The notes: generated by a model from the letters alone, not told the origin. A DNA stretch of 62,870 nt from Prevotella sp. (GCA_017483805.1 JAFUUL010000088.1:1-62870); one strand, 5' to 3'. Counted from the stretch's first letter, positions 21,295 through 30,313 are shown. Numbers and translations are program-made.

Positions 21295-24225
21295 TTATCT
21301 GATGACTTTCTGAACGGTACCGTCTGCACGGCGGATGATGCTGATGCCGCGTCGCGGCTGGACTGTCCGCCGTCCTTGCAGGTCGTAGACTGCATTGAAG
21401 ACTGAAGACGGAAGACCGAAGATGGGGCGGATGCCTACGGCCGGCTCGGCGGAGAAGCGCCACGAGAGCACCTGGGCATCGGCACTGAGAGGCAGGGCGA
21501 AGTAGAGATAGTCGCAGAGGCCCGTCGGCACGCTGGCCAGATCGACCGCGACGGTCTGCTCCTCCTGCGCGTTGAACTCTACCACGGCCAGCGGTGCGGC
21601 TGTCAGCAGGTTGCACTTCACCTCCAGCCGGCCCATGCCCTTCACTCTCACCACAAGGCTGCGGGCCGTCTGATTGTTGGCATTGAAGTTGACGCCACGC
21701 ACCATCCACCAGTTGTCGGCGGCTACGGCAGCCATCGCGCCCGACTGCTCCACGAAGGGGTTGATGCGGGCCGACGCCAACTGATCCACGCCACTGATGG
21801 ACACGCCCGACCGCGTGAGCGTGGAGATGCGGCCCGTGCGCGGAGCAACGGTGACGGGGCTCAACTGCAGGTTGCGGTAGCCACCGCTACACCCCATCTG
21901 CGACTCCAGCCACTGGGTGTGGTAGATCAGATAGTACTGGCCTGCGAAACTGTGCAGGTGGGAGTGGTTGTTGCCATAGGGATAGCCCAGCGTGCCGGGA
22001 TTGGGCAGCACCACGCCACCGTAACTCCAGTTGTCGGCCAGGGGGTCGCTGGCCGTCAGATGGACGATGGAGGCAGCACCGGGGGCAGTGGCTGTGCTGC
22101 TGTAGGCAGACCAGTCGCTGGCAATGGTCCAGCGGGTGCAGTAAGAGAACACCCACCGGCTGCCGACGTAGTTCAGTTCGTTGGCCTCGAAGTGGCAGGG
22201 GGCCGAGATGGTCTTGATGTCGCCGTCGAGGCTGATCATGTCAGCCCCCAACTTCACGATGCGGGCATTGCCGGGCTGCAAGGCGGTGCCCACAATGTCG
22301 CCACCGCCGAAGGTAAGATAGGCCTCCGAGCCGTCGGGCTTGATGCAGGCACCGGGGTCGATGATGTTGGAGATGGTGCCCAGCCCTGGCGTAGAACCGT
22401 CGATGAGGGCATGGCCGAGGGGATCGGTCCACGGGCCTGTGGGCGAGGTGGCGGTCAGCACGCCGATGCCTGCCGCACCATTGGTGAAGTAGAGGTAGAA
22501 GTGGGTCTGGCCGTCAGCCTCCTGGCGGCTGACGATGCTGGGGGCCCACGATGCCCATATCCAGGGGGCTGCCGCCTTCACGTCGATGACGCCGTGGTGG
22601 GTCCAGTTCACCAGGTCGGCCGTCGACAGGCACGCCAGTTGGGTGATGTGGCTATAGGTGTTAGAGGAGAGGCCGTCGCAGAAGTCGAACTCCTGCTGGT
22701 CGTTGGTGGCATAGACATAGAGTCGGCCATCATACTCGATGGCAGTGGGGTCGGCCATAAACCGGTTGGCCCAGAGGGGGTTGGCGTATTCCGGCTGCTT
22801 GGCCGAGGTGGCCAGCACGCTCTCCTGAGGGGTGCCGTCGGCATCCTTCTCGAAGACGAAGGTATAGAACACCCCCGGCAGCAACTTCACCACGGGCTTC
22901 TGCGTGCCGTTGCCGAACTTCTCGGTGACGTCGGCCCTGCGGGCATTGGCGGCGTCGCTGGTGGCCACCTGGGTGATGCGGGCCGGGGCAAAGGGCAGGC
23001 TGACGGTCAGGTTGTAGGTGTCGGTGGTCGAGGTGTTGAGCACCATCACCACCACGCTGTCACCCTGGGCACTGATGTAGGCAGAGCCACCCTTCAGCAC
23101 ATTGTTGGTAGCCGAGAGCGAGGAGTAGACACGCGTCTTGCCCGTGGCATACTTGGCATAGTGGCTGAACACCCAGGCGCGCTTCCACAACTGAGCGTCG
23201 CTGCCGCCGTGGTTGCAGGCAAAGAAGTCGTTGGTCATCGAGTAGTAGACATAGGCCGAGTAGCCGGCCTTCATGGCTTTCTCTATGCTCTCTATCATGG
23301 CATACTCGGCACTGAAAGCGCCGCCGTAGCCATCGGCATAGTCAATCAGGAACTCGGTCTCCCACATACGCTTGCCGGTCTTCTTGGTGACGTTCTGCAC
23401 AAACGACCAGTCGTTGGTGCCATAGAGGTGGTTGCCCCACACGTCGATATTGTCGAGGGCATCCTGCAGGGTCACCAATTTATTATTATAGGTGTGCTGT
23501 CCCCAGCCGAAGCACTCAGGGCCCATCACCTTGCACTTGGGATCCAGCCGTTGGCGCAGGGCCTTGCACATGGCAGCCATCTCCGTGGGCGAATAGATGC
23601 AACTCTCGTAACTGGCATGCTCCACGCCATTGTCGGTAGCCGTGGGCGTATAGTCGCTCTCGTTCTGTATGGAGATCATGTCGATGGGTGCCCCCTTCTG
23701 CTCCATCGTCTGGCGGTAGCGCTCCAGGAAGTCGGCATACTCGTCGTAATATGCCGGATTGATGGCACCGCCATTCGAGCCCTGACCGCCCCATGAGTGT
23801 TCCACGAGCGGCCACACCCAGGTGCCGAAGTCGTTCTGATATTTCGTGGTGTTCTGGGTCTTGTATTTCTTGGGGGGCGTCCAGGGTGTGGCAAACACCT
23901 GCATACGGGGATTGATCTGCCGCGCCCAGCGGATGGGGTTGCCGTATTCGCCCCAGTTGTTCTCGTTGGGATTCACCCTGACGCGCATGATGTTCAGGCC
24001 CACCTGGCCTTCGCCCGTACCCCACAGCAGGTTCACCTTCTGCTGGGTGTAGACATCGCCCCACTGGCCGTTCATGCCCGTACCGCCGAACCCGTCGATG
24101 TACTGATACTTCGTCGTAGCCGTCGTTGTCAGCGTGGCAGTCCGATCGGCGGCCAGTGCCTGCCCACCGAGCCCGATGGCCAGCGCCGCAAGCATAATGA
24201 TAGTTTTCTTCGTCGTCATTGTCAT
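21295..24225 (-). CDS. GH30-GH43 fusion, bifunctional xylan enzyme
   Basis: This 976-residue secreted enzyme (signal ending near ALAA) has an N-terminal GH30 domain (~30-470). It shows IDGFGGTGMNGQWGDV, the acid/base Glu in SIQNESDYTP (~188) and the nucleophile Glu in MWETEFLIDY (~288). GH30 enzymes of this kind are endo-xylanases or beta-xylosidases/glucuronoxylanases. A GH43 domain follows (~490-800: NRFMADPTAIEYDGRLYVYA, NIIDPGACI, HFEANELNYV). Then come a beta-sandwich region and a type IX-like tail (DLQGRRTVQPRRGISII). The fusion places chain cleavage and side-chain removal on one polypeptide. The start is uncertain: ATG at 24225 leaves seven bases after the upstream stop, whereas 24255 would overlap it. 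Confidence 0.87.
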   Translation of the reverse strand: MTMTTKKTIIMLAALAIGLGGQALAADRTATLTTTATTKYQYIDGFGGTGMNGQWGDVYTQQKVNLLWGTGEGQVGLNIMRVRVNPNENNWGEYGNPIRWARQINPRMQVFATPWTPPKKYKTQNTTKYQNDFGTWVWPLVEHSWGGQGSNGGAINPAYYDEYADFLERYRQTMEQKGAPIDMISIQNESDYTPTATDNGVEHASYESCIYSPTEMAAMCKALRQRLDPKCKVMGPECFGWGQHTYNNKLVTLQDALDNIDVWGNHLYGTNDWSFVQNVTKKTGKRMWETEFLIDYADGYGGAFSAEYAMIESIEKAMKAGYSAYVYYSMTNDFFACNHGGSDAQLWKRAWVFSHYAKYATGKTRVYSSLSATNNVLKGGSAYISAQGDSVVVMVLNTSTTDTYNLTVSLPFAPARITQVATSDAANARRADVTEKFGNGTQKPVVKLLPGVFYTFVFEKDADGTPQESVLATSAKQPEYANPLWANRFMADPTAIEYDGRLYVYATNDQQEFDFCDGLSSNTYSHITQLACLSTADLVNWTHHGVIDVKAAAPWIWASWAPSIVSRQEADGQTHFYLYFTNGAAGIGVLTATSPTGPWTDPLGHALIDGSTPGLGTISNIIDPGACIKPDGSEAYLTFGGGDIVGTALQPGNARIVKLGADMISLDGDIKTISAPCHFEANELNYVGSRWVFSYCTRWTIASDWSAYSSTATAPGAASIVHLTASDPLADNWSYGGVVLPNPGTLGYPYGNNHSHLHSFAGQYYLIYHTQWLESQMGCSGGYRNLQLSPVTVAPRTGRISTLTRSGVSISGVDQLASARINPFVEQSGAMAAVAADNWWMVRGVNFNANNQTARSLVVRVKGMGRLEVKCNLLTAAPLAVVEFNAQEEQTVAVDLASVPTGLCDYLYFALPLSADAQVLSWRFSAEPAVGIRPIFGLPSSVFNAVYDLQGRRTVQPRRGISIIRRADGTVQKVIR
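21397..21424. repeat. Four 7-bp repeats inside the GH30-GH43 coding sequence
   Basis: GAAGACT, GAAGACG, GAAGACC and GAAGATG (plus strand) encode the GLPSSVF segment near the C-terminus. Seven is not a multiple of three, so gain or loss of a unit would shift the frame and remove or change the secretion-like tail. Two further AGATGGA units lie at 21268-21281, just before the CotH-like start. Confidence 0.65.
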
Positions 24226-24232
24226 TAGTATG

Positions 24233-25846
24233 TTAATTGATTCTTTTGTATTCAAAATGGTCTACGTCCACATAGCCTCCCTGCTTCTTGGTGGCATAGC
24301 AGAAGATGGCAAACTTGGTGCCCATGAAGAAGCGGCGATAGTCAAACCGCATCCTGTAGTCGGCTGTGCCAATACTGGTCCACTGCTCGCCGTCGAGGCT
24401 GTAATAGAAAGTGGCGGCGTCGCGACCGACATTGAAGTCGGCATCGATGCGGAGAAAGACGGTGGCGGCCTTGCTCAGGTCGACCGTCTCCACGACCTTC
24501 TCGTCCACACCGGTCACGGCCTTCTCGCGCTCAGTCAGCGAGACCGACTGCTCGCTCATCTGGAGCACACACTTCTTGCCCTGCTTCTTGATGGTCAGCA
24601 CGCCGCTGTCGCCATTGAAGGCAGCCAGGCCGGCGCAGTCGCCATCGCGCAGGTGGCTCACGTCGAGGGCCACGGCACCCGTACACTTCGGCCCCTCCAT
24701 GCGCTGGGTCAGCGTGTTGGGAGCCAGATACAGATTGCCTGCCACGCGGCTGGTCTTCAGCCGCAGGAAGCCCGGACGCTCTGTCAGCGACCAAGCCGCA
24801 TCGACGGGATTGTGGTTCCACTGCCAATGGAGGCCAAGGTCGGCCTCATTGAAATCGTCACTTCGGACGATGGCCGTCGGGGGCTGGTTGCTCACCAGCG
24901 GGCGCATCACCTGGGGCACACGGCCGTTCTCGTCGCCAATCATCGGCCAGCCGTCAATCCAGCGGACGGGCGAGAGTGTGAGCACACGGCCCACGCCACC
25001 ACGATCCTGGAAAATGATGCCATACCAGTCGCCATCCTCTGTGTCGACGATGGTGCCCTGCCCGATGTAGGGGAAGCCGCCGAAGTCGCTCTCCAGGATG
25101 ACAGCCTTCTCCCACTGGCCGTTCAGGTCGGTGGTACGGTAGCACACCTCGCGGCGATGACGGCCGGGGGCATAGACATGACTGATCAGCAGGGCATAGT
25201 AGGTGCCGCGATGCTTGATGACACGCGTGCCTTCCAGCAGGCCGCGCTCGTCGGCCTCACGCTCAAAGTAGTGGCGGTCGCTGCCCTCGACGACGCTCTT
25301 CAGGTCGCGTGACAACTGACACATCTGGCCCGTTCCGTAGAACACGTAGGGTGTGCCGTCATCATCGAAGAAGAGCGTGGCATCGTGGAAGTGGCGCAGA
25401 CGGCTGTGGATGGTCCAGGGACCTTCGGCCCGCTCCGCCGTGCAGATATACGTCTGTCCCATCGGCCCGCCCTCGTTGGGGGCGAAGAGCGCCCAGAAGC
25501 GGCCGTCGTGATACTTCAGCGACGTGGCCCACTGGCCGCGCCCGTAGACCGTCCCCTCCTGCATGTCGTACTTCGGCGAGTCGGTCAGCCGGTCGAACAC
25601 ATAGCCCACTGTCTCCCAGTTCTTCAGGTCCTTCGAGGCCATGATGGGGGCACCGGGCATGAGGTGCATGGTGGTAGACACCATGTAGAACGTATCCCCC
25701 ACCCTGATCACGTCGGGGTCGGGCACGTCGGCCCAGAGCATGGGGTTCTCTATGAGAGAGGGCTGCCGGGAGTCTGCTCCCTGCGCACTGAGCATGCTGA
25801 TGTTCAGCAGCAGGACGGCGGCTATGGTTAAGATACTGCGTTTCAT
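24233..25846 (-). CDS. GH43 beta-xylosidase / arabinofuranosidase
   Basis: This 537-residue secreted enzyme has a signal peptide ending near LSAQG. The GH43 five-blade propeller spans ~35-320, with the catalytic base Asp in DVPDPDVIRVGD (D43), the pKa-modulating Asp in HDATLFFDDDG and the acid Glu in LLEGTRVIK. The C-terminal ~200 residues form a beta-sandwich (LHWQWNHNPVDAAWSL, FNGDSGVLTIKK, TFYYSLDGEQW) like the accessory domain of GH43 beta-xylosidases of the XynB type (CBM91-like). It probably releases xylose or arabinose from xylo-oligosaccharides. It is the first gene of the GH operon, 27 bp below a minus-7 element. It lies immediately downstream of the terminator that closes the preceding transcription unit. 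Confidence 0.88.
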   Translation of the reverse strand: MKRSILTIAAVLLLNISMLSAQGADSRQPSLIENPMLWADVPDPDVIRVGDTFYMVSTTMHLMPGAPIMASKDLKNWETVGYVFDRLTDSPKYDMQEGTVYGRGQWATSLKYHDGRFWALFAPNEGGPMGQTYICTAERAEGPWTIHSRLRHFHDATLFFDDDGTPYVFYGTGQMCQLSRDLKSVVEGSDRHYFEREADERGLLEGTRVIKHRGTYYALLISHVYAPGRHRREVCYRTTDLNGQWEKAVILESDFGGFPYIGQGTIVDTEDGDWYGIIFQDRGGVGRVLTLSPVRWIDGWPMIGDENGRVPQVMRPLVSNQPPTAIVRSDDFNEADLGLHWQWNHNPVDAAWSLTERPGFLRLKTSRVAGNLYLAPNTLTQRMEGPKCTGAVALDVSHLRDGDCAGLAAFNGDSGVLTIKKQGKKCVLQMSEQSVSLTEREKAVTGVDEKVVETVDLSKAATVFLRIDADFNVGRDAATFYYSLDGEQWTSIGTADYRMRFDYRRFFMGTKFAIFCYATKKQGGYVDVDHFEYKRIN

Positions 25847-25872
25847 TCCGGTTCAGTTATTGATTTCACGAT

Positions 25873-25919
25873 GCAAAGGTAGCAAAAAGAAACGAGACAC
25901 GGAGCAGTCCGTGTCTCGT
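25873..25919 (-). promoter_or_regulatory. Promoter of the glycoside-hydrolase operon
   Basis: Minus-strand TACCTTTGC (25881-25873) is the minus-7 element. At the 26-nt position where other PUL promoters have the regulatory box it carries only ACGAGACACGGA (GAnACA core kept). The upstream terminator stem occupies this whole region. No TTTG minus-33 element is seen. Confidence 0.6.
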
Positions 25920-25927
25920 TTCTTTTA
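25884..25927 (-). terminator. Terminator fused to the next promoter
   Basis: AGAAACGAGACACGGA (25888-25903) and TCCGTGTCTCGTTTCT (25908-25923) form a perfect 16-bp stem with a GCAG loop, extended by A/T pairs and followed by TTTTTG on the minus strand. It closes the gene ending at 25945 and stops two bases above the minus-7 element of the GH operon. Confidence 0.9.
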
Positions 25928-25944
25928 GAATATGTATCTTACGC

Positions 25945-28900
25945 TTACTTTTTGACGACCTTCTCAGTCTTCACAGTGCCGTCGCTCATGTATTTCTTCA
26001 CAATCACGATGCCCTGACGAGCCGAGTTGATGCGGCGGCCATCCAGGTTGTAGATCTCGATAGCGCGAACCTTGGCAGGCTGAGCCACGTTGAGATCAAT
26101 ACCATCGGCGATGTCCTGCTGAACCTGTGCATAGGCCGAAGCGTAGTCGAAGCCCGTTGCGGGAGCAGTCAGGTAGATAGCCTTGATCTGGTCGAACATC
26201 CACTGTGAGGTGGCAGGCGTATTCATACCAACTGTCATAACGCCATCGGTCACTACGATGTTCTCCATCACCTGATCGTGGTGTCCCTGATACTGACCAT
26301 AGTAGGTCACGTCTACCGTAGCGGCAAAGTTCACAGCGCGATCCTCCTCAGCACCGTCCTCAACGGCGGGCGTCTCAGAGGTCTTCACGAATACGAAGCC
26401 ATTGGTCACGTCATCGTCAGCCCAACTTGCAGCATCGAGAACGACGGTGTAGACACCGGCGGGCAGGTCGCTGACAGTCTGCTCGAAGCGTGCAGCCGAA
26501 TGATACTTGGTGAAGGCCACGTCCTCAGCGATGCCGGGGATGTTGCGCGGCGTACCGCCAACCCACATGGTAGTGATATCGCCAGTGCCGATACTCATGT
26601 TCCAACCAGGCACATTCTCGGCCGAAACGCCGTTCTTCACCTGCAGGGCATAGATATTCGGGTTCTTGAAGAACACGCTCATGTCATACTTCGGGGCAAT
26701 CTCGTTGAGGTCGGCATCTACAGTAGGCTTGAACAGTTCGTTGCCAGCCTCCTTCAGTTGACCATAGACATTCTCCTTGATGCGGAGTTTCACCTTCTCA
26801 GCCAGTTCGTCGTCGTCGGTCAGGGCATTGACAGCAGCCTGCACCAGTTCATCGTCTTCAGCGACGCCCAGCGACTTCAGAGCCTCTGCACCACGGCGCA
26901 GACGATCAACCAGAACCTTCACGCCGCTGTCGCCAGTAGCCGACACACCTGCAGTGAAGAGTGCGCTGGTGTTGGCCACGATGTCCTTCAGTTCAGCGAT
27001 GGCAGCCGTCAGATCGGCATCCACCTTCAGTGAATCATAGTTGTAGAACAACTTCCACTCCTCGGCGGTGGGGTCGGCGATGGTGTCGGCCACGTTGCGC
27101 CATGCAGAAGAGCCATGATACTTGGCAACCAGAGTCTCCAGTTGACCGAACAACTCGGTAGCCATGAACTTATGCTTCAGGTTGGGAGCACCGTTGTCAG
27201 TCTCGGCAGATACCTGACGAATCACGTCGATAGCCTGCTTGATCTGCTCATCATAACTGTCGCAGAGACCACCGTGGTTCTCCAGGGCGTTAGCCAGGGC
27301 TGTCAGGTCTTCGGCAGCGGTAGCGTAAGCAGAAGGATTGGTGTAGCCTTCCTTCTCCACCTCGTACTTGGCGATAGCGGCATCCAGAGCGGTGAAGTCA
27401 GCGCCTTCATAACGCTCACCGGCATACTTGTTGCGGGCAGCCTTGGCGCTCTCCAGTGTGGCATCCAGCAGACGGATCCACTCGGCACCCGGCTGATAAG
27501 GCAGATACTGAACCTTCACATTGCCAATAGCGCTGGCATCGTTGTAGCCGGCAGGCTCACCTGAACTGTCACCGGGAACAAGGCGGATGATGTAGTTACC
27601 CTCGACAGTGACGGGGATGATGATATCGAAATCGGTAGACTTAGTGGTAGTCTTGAAGTCGGGCTCAATGGCCTTGCGCTCTTCAACCAGAATCTGAGTC
27701 TCGTCAGTGATGCTTCCGTCAGCCACGTTGACAGCAGCCTCGGGCAGCACCTGAACCTTCAGCGTGCGGGCAGCACCGTCGCCGTCCCACTTGGCAGCCT
27801 TCAGCATCAGGTGATAGTTCTTGGCCTTCAGGGTCAGTTTGGCATCGTCCTTCGTGCCATAGAGGGCCACACCGCCACCTGCCGTGCCGCGCTGGCCGAG
27901 ATAGAGGATATCGGCAGCAAAGCCAGCCTGTCCGTGCATCAGACGGCAACCAGAGCCCGAGTTGGCATCCTGCATGCCGCCGGCATCAGAGTTGGTGATC
28001 CAACTATTGCCGCTGGCAGCGAAGTCGTCGGTCATCACGGTCTCTTCCACATCGTTGGGATCGAGTTCCACCTTGCCCACGCTGAACGTATAGGTAGTGT
28101 CGCCAAACACCTCGTCGCCCAGATGCATCTTAGGATAGATCTTGTTGACAGAGATGGTGTACTCGCCAGTAGTCAGATCGCCACCCTCACGAGTCAGCGT
28201 AATGTCTGTGGCAAAGCCAGTGTTAGGAGCAACAGCCAGAGCAGCACCATTGATGGTAGCCGTCAGGGCAGCGCAGTCAACATCCTTGTCGAAGGTCAGT
28301 TTGAACTCCTTGATGCTGTTGGGCAGGTTGAACGAACCGTCCTCGGGCTCAGCCTTCAGCACCACCGGAGTCAGATAATCATAAGGATAGCCTTCGTTCT
28401 CCTCAACCTCAGCGTTCAGGGTAGCCACCACGTCAGAGAAGTTCTTCACGTCCTGATCCTTCACAGCACCCGAGGTATAGACAATGTGGAATGCCTCGTC
28501 GGCAGGATTGTTGAAACTGACCGTCACCTCATCTTTCTCCTCAGCAGCAGCCTCCAGGAACACATAGAAGCGACCATCAGCAAAGCCTTCAATAGAATAG
28601 AGGTCCACAGCCTTACCGTTCACCTTCACCGTTGCACAGTCATTGGGGAACAGCAGACGGGGCTTACCACCCTTCTTCACCAGGTCAGCCACATTGGTGT
28701 CGAAACCGAAGTCAACCAGCACCACGTCGTTGCTGAACTCAGCAGTCGTACCATACTTATAGATTTCGAACTTGATGTTGTCGAAGTAGTAGGTATTGGC
28801 AGCAGTATGGTTGTCGGGGTTCAGGTTGAAGGCAGCAGACTGGAACTGCTTATCAGCCTTCGACTGATCTGCCGACACCTCATCTTCAAGTTCAAAGGTC

Positions 28901-29808
28901 TGCCAGTCGGTAGTGAAATCCAAATTGCCGAACAACTTCCAGTGGATATAGTCGGAAGGCTCTGCGTGAGCCTGAGTGCCAACAGATGCAGCCTCGTCGG
29001 CACGATAGTCGAACGACACCTTATACTTAGTGCCGGCAGGAACAGCCTCATTGAAGCGGAACCAGAACTGGTTGTCATAGTCGTTGGCCGTCTTGTCGCC
29101 GGTCTTCACCACGACGCCGCGGCTGCCATCCTTACCCTGGCCGTCCACGATCTCCGAATTCACCACGCTACCAGCGTTGTCGCCAATGTTCACCTTCGTG
29201 AAGAACGAACTTGCGTCGTCGCCCTCCATGTTGCTGTTGTTGATCAGGTTGGTCCAGCCCACCTGCTGCACCTTTGCGTCCTTCACCACGACCATGCTGG
29301 TGACGGTGGTATTCTGCCAGTTGGCACCCTTAATGGCATGCAGATAAGCAAAGCCCTTGTCCTTCACCATCTGCTTCAGGTCAACGGTATAGACAGTCTC
29401 GCCCTCGTTCTCACCTGCAGTCTTCGTGAAGTATTTCTCAGCCCATGTGCCCTCGCACTTAGGATACTCAATCAAGTGCGAATTAGCCTCAGTGGCATCA
29501 AACAGGCCCTCGTCCACGTCACGGTTCATCATGATGCGCGGGGTTCCCTCGGTGGCCACCACAATCAGTTTGCTGTACGTTGACAGGTCAGCAAAGTTCT
29601 TCACGCCACCGTCACCGTAGGGCTGGCCTGTAGAAACGCCCACATTCCAGTCAGGCGTTGCGGCTGTTGCCTTAGCCTCGTCAAGGCCCCACTTGTCACT
29701 GTGGGTCCAGAACGGAACCTCCTGCAGCGAAATCTCCTCTGCGCTGACATTCGTCACACCGAGCATCATCAATGCCAGTGTGAGATACATGCGGAAAAAT
29801 TTTCTCAT
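25945..29808 (-). CDS. Very large secreted protein of unknown function, PUL-associated
   Basis: This ~1287-residue protein begins with a signal peptide (MRKFFRMYLTLALMMLGV...VSAEE). Residues ~60-185 contain a beta-rich module (PYGDGGVKNFADLSTYSKLI, TPRIMMNRDVDEG, FAYLHAIKG). The same module recurs in the 1500-residue neighbour. A CBM4/9-like region follows (~190-350, NLINNSNMEGDD, KVSFDYRADE), then an Ig-like domain (~490-600, PEDGSFNLPNSIKEFKLTFD) and a helical, FIVAR-like region (~800-1050). The last ~60 residues (IEIYNLDGRRINSARQGIVI...VVKK) resemble a type IX secretion tail. No catalytic motif is recognised. The promoter shares the regulatory box, so it is probably induced with the PUL. 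A surface glycan-binding or matrix role is inferred. Confidence 0.72.
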   Translation of the reverse strand: MRKFFRMYLTLALMMLGVTNVSAEEISLQEVPFWTHSDKWGLDEAKATAATPDWNVGVSTGQPYGDGGVKNFADLSTYSKLIVVATEGTPRIMMNRDVDEGLFDATEANSHLIEYPKCEGTWAEKYFTKTAGENEGETVYTVDLKQMVKDKGFAYLHAIKGANWQNTTVTSMVVVKDAKVQQVGWTNLINNSNMEGDDASSFFTKVNIGDNAGSVVNSEIVDGQGKDGSRGVVVKTGDKTANDYDNQFWFRFNEAVPAGTKYKVSFDYRADEAASVGTQAHAEPSDYIHWKLFGNLDFTTDWQTFELEDEVSADQSKADKQFQSAAFNLNPDNHTAANTYYFDNIKFEIYKYGTTAEFSNDVVLVDFGFDTNVADLVKKGGKPRLLFPNDCATVKVNGKAVDLYSIEGFADGRFYVFLEAAAEEKDEVTVSFNNPADEAFHIVYTSGAVKDQDVKNFSDVVATLNAEVEENEGYPYDYLTPVVLKAEPEDGSFNLPNSIKEFKLTFDKDVDCAALTATINGAALAVAPNTGFATDITLTREGGDLTTGEYTISVNKIYPKMHLGDEVFGDTTYTFSVGKVELDPNDVEETVMTDDFAASGNSWITNSDAGGMQDANSGSGCRLMHGQAGFAADILYLGQRGTAGGGVALYGTKDDAKLTLKAKNYHLMLKAAKWDGDGAARTLKVQVLPEAAVNVADGSITDETQILVEERKAIEPDFKTTTKSTDFDIIIPVTVEGNYIIRLVPGDSSGEPAGYNDASAIGNVKVQYLPYQPGAEWIRLLDATLESAKAARNKYAGERYEGADFTALDAAIAKYEVEKEGYTNPSAYATAAEDLTALANALENHGGLCDSYDEQIKQAIDVIRQVSAETDNGAPNLKHKFMATELFGQLETLVAKYHGSSAWRNVADTIADPTAEEWKLFYNYDSLKVDADLTAAIAELKDIVANTSALFTAGVSATGDSGVKVLVDRLRRGAEALKSLGVAEDDELVQAAVNALTDDDELAEKVKLRIKENVYGQLKEAGNELFKPTVDADLNEIAPKYDMSVFFKNPNIYALQVKNGVSAENVPGWNMSIGTGDITTMWVGGTPRNIPGIAEDVAFTKYHSAARFEQTVSDLPAGVYTVVLDAASWADDDVTNGFVFVKTSETPAVEDGAEEDRAVNFAATVDVTYYGQYQGHHDQVMENIVVTDGVMTVGMNTPATSQWMFDQIKAIYLTAPATGFDYASAYAQVQQDIADGIDLNVAQPAKVRAIEIYNLDGRRINSARQGIVIVKKYMSDGTVKTEKVVKK

Positions 29809-29871
29809 GTGCATAATTGTTTTTAGTTAATAATATTGGTTTAATAAATCTTGATTTCTCGGAATCACGCT

Positions 29872-29918
29872 GCAAAGGTAAAGCCCTTTGCGCAAACGGG
29901 CTTTATCGTTTGTTTCAT
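29872..29918 (-). promoter_or_regulatory. Promoter with 12-bp box and hairpin spacer
   Basis: Minus-strand TACCTTTGC (29880-29872) is preceded by a spacer containing AAAGCCC...GGGCTTT. ATGAAACAAACG (29918-29907) lies exactly 26 nt upstream of the element. The block is about 85 percent identical by eye to the promoter at 34868-34914. No TTTG minus-33 element is found at the canonical spacing. Confidence 0.75.
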
Positions 29919-29954
29919 AAGATTTCGTTTTCGTATTACTTACAAAAAACAAGG

Positions 29955-30194
29955 TGCACTTTCTGCACTTACTACACCTAAAGCCTGTCAAACCACCCAT
30001 GCTATTCAACACGACAACAGCCATCTTGGCTTGCTTCGGATAACAGTTCCCAGTTGTTCCTCCCGTGGGAACTGACTGTTTCTCCCAAGGAAACAAAGTG
30101 TTTCTCCTGGAGAAACAAACTGTTTCCATAGGAGAAACAAATCGGAAACACTTTTCCTTGGGGACGACCAAGTGCAGTAAGTGCAGAAAGTGCA
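29955..30194. mobile_element. MITE-like element with 22-bp inverted repeats
   Basis: Arms at 29955-29976 and 30173-30194 are inverted repeats of 22 bp with one mismatch; each is built of tandem nonamers TGCACTTWC. The 196-bp interior contains at least four hairpins of GTTTCTCC...GGAGAAAC type at ~22-bp spacing. No transposase is encoded. The 144-codon open frame across it on the minus strand looks like a by-product of the repeats. The left end abuts the conserved promoter block of the gene at 25945-29808. Confidence 0.7.
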
Positions 30195-30241
30195 GCATCT
30201 TTTCGGTAACTATATATGTGCGCTGACTGTTAATGAACCTG

Positions 30242-30274
30242 AAAAAGCCCCCGCCGCACATAGCGACAGGGGCT
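30242..30274 (-). terminator. Terminator of the 1500-residue protein gene
   Basis: AGCCCCCGCCGC (30246-30257) pairs with GCGACAGGGGCT (30263-30274) with two wobbles, followed by TTTTTC on the minus strand. It lies about 40 bp beyond the stop at 30314. Confidence 0.8.
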
Positions 30275-30287
30275 CTCTTAGGATTTT

Positions 30288-30305
30288 CCTCCCCGAGGGG
30301 AGGGG
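30288..30305. repeat. CCTCCCC palindrome, REP-like
   Basis: CCTCCCC-GA-GGGGAGG with an extra GG is the same family as the inserts in the VirE-like gene. Here it lies in the 3-prime untranslated region between the stop and the terminator. Confidence 0.6.
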
Positions 30306-30313
30306 TTAGTTGT

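Noticed and set aside
30050-30150. Repeated hairpins that could suggest a CRISPR array
   Set aside because: Units are imperfect palindromes with no unique spacers of constant length, and no cas gene lies nearby.
29827-30261. 144-codon open frame on the minus strand
   Set aside because: It runs through the inverted repeats and hairpins of the MITE-like element and crosses a promoter; its odd composition reflects the repeats.
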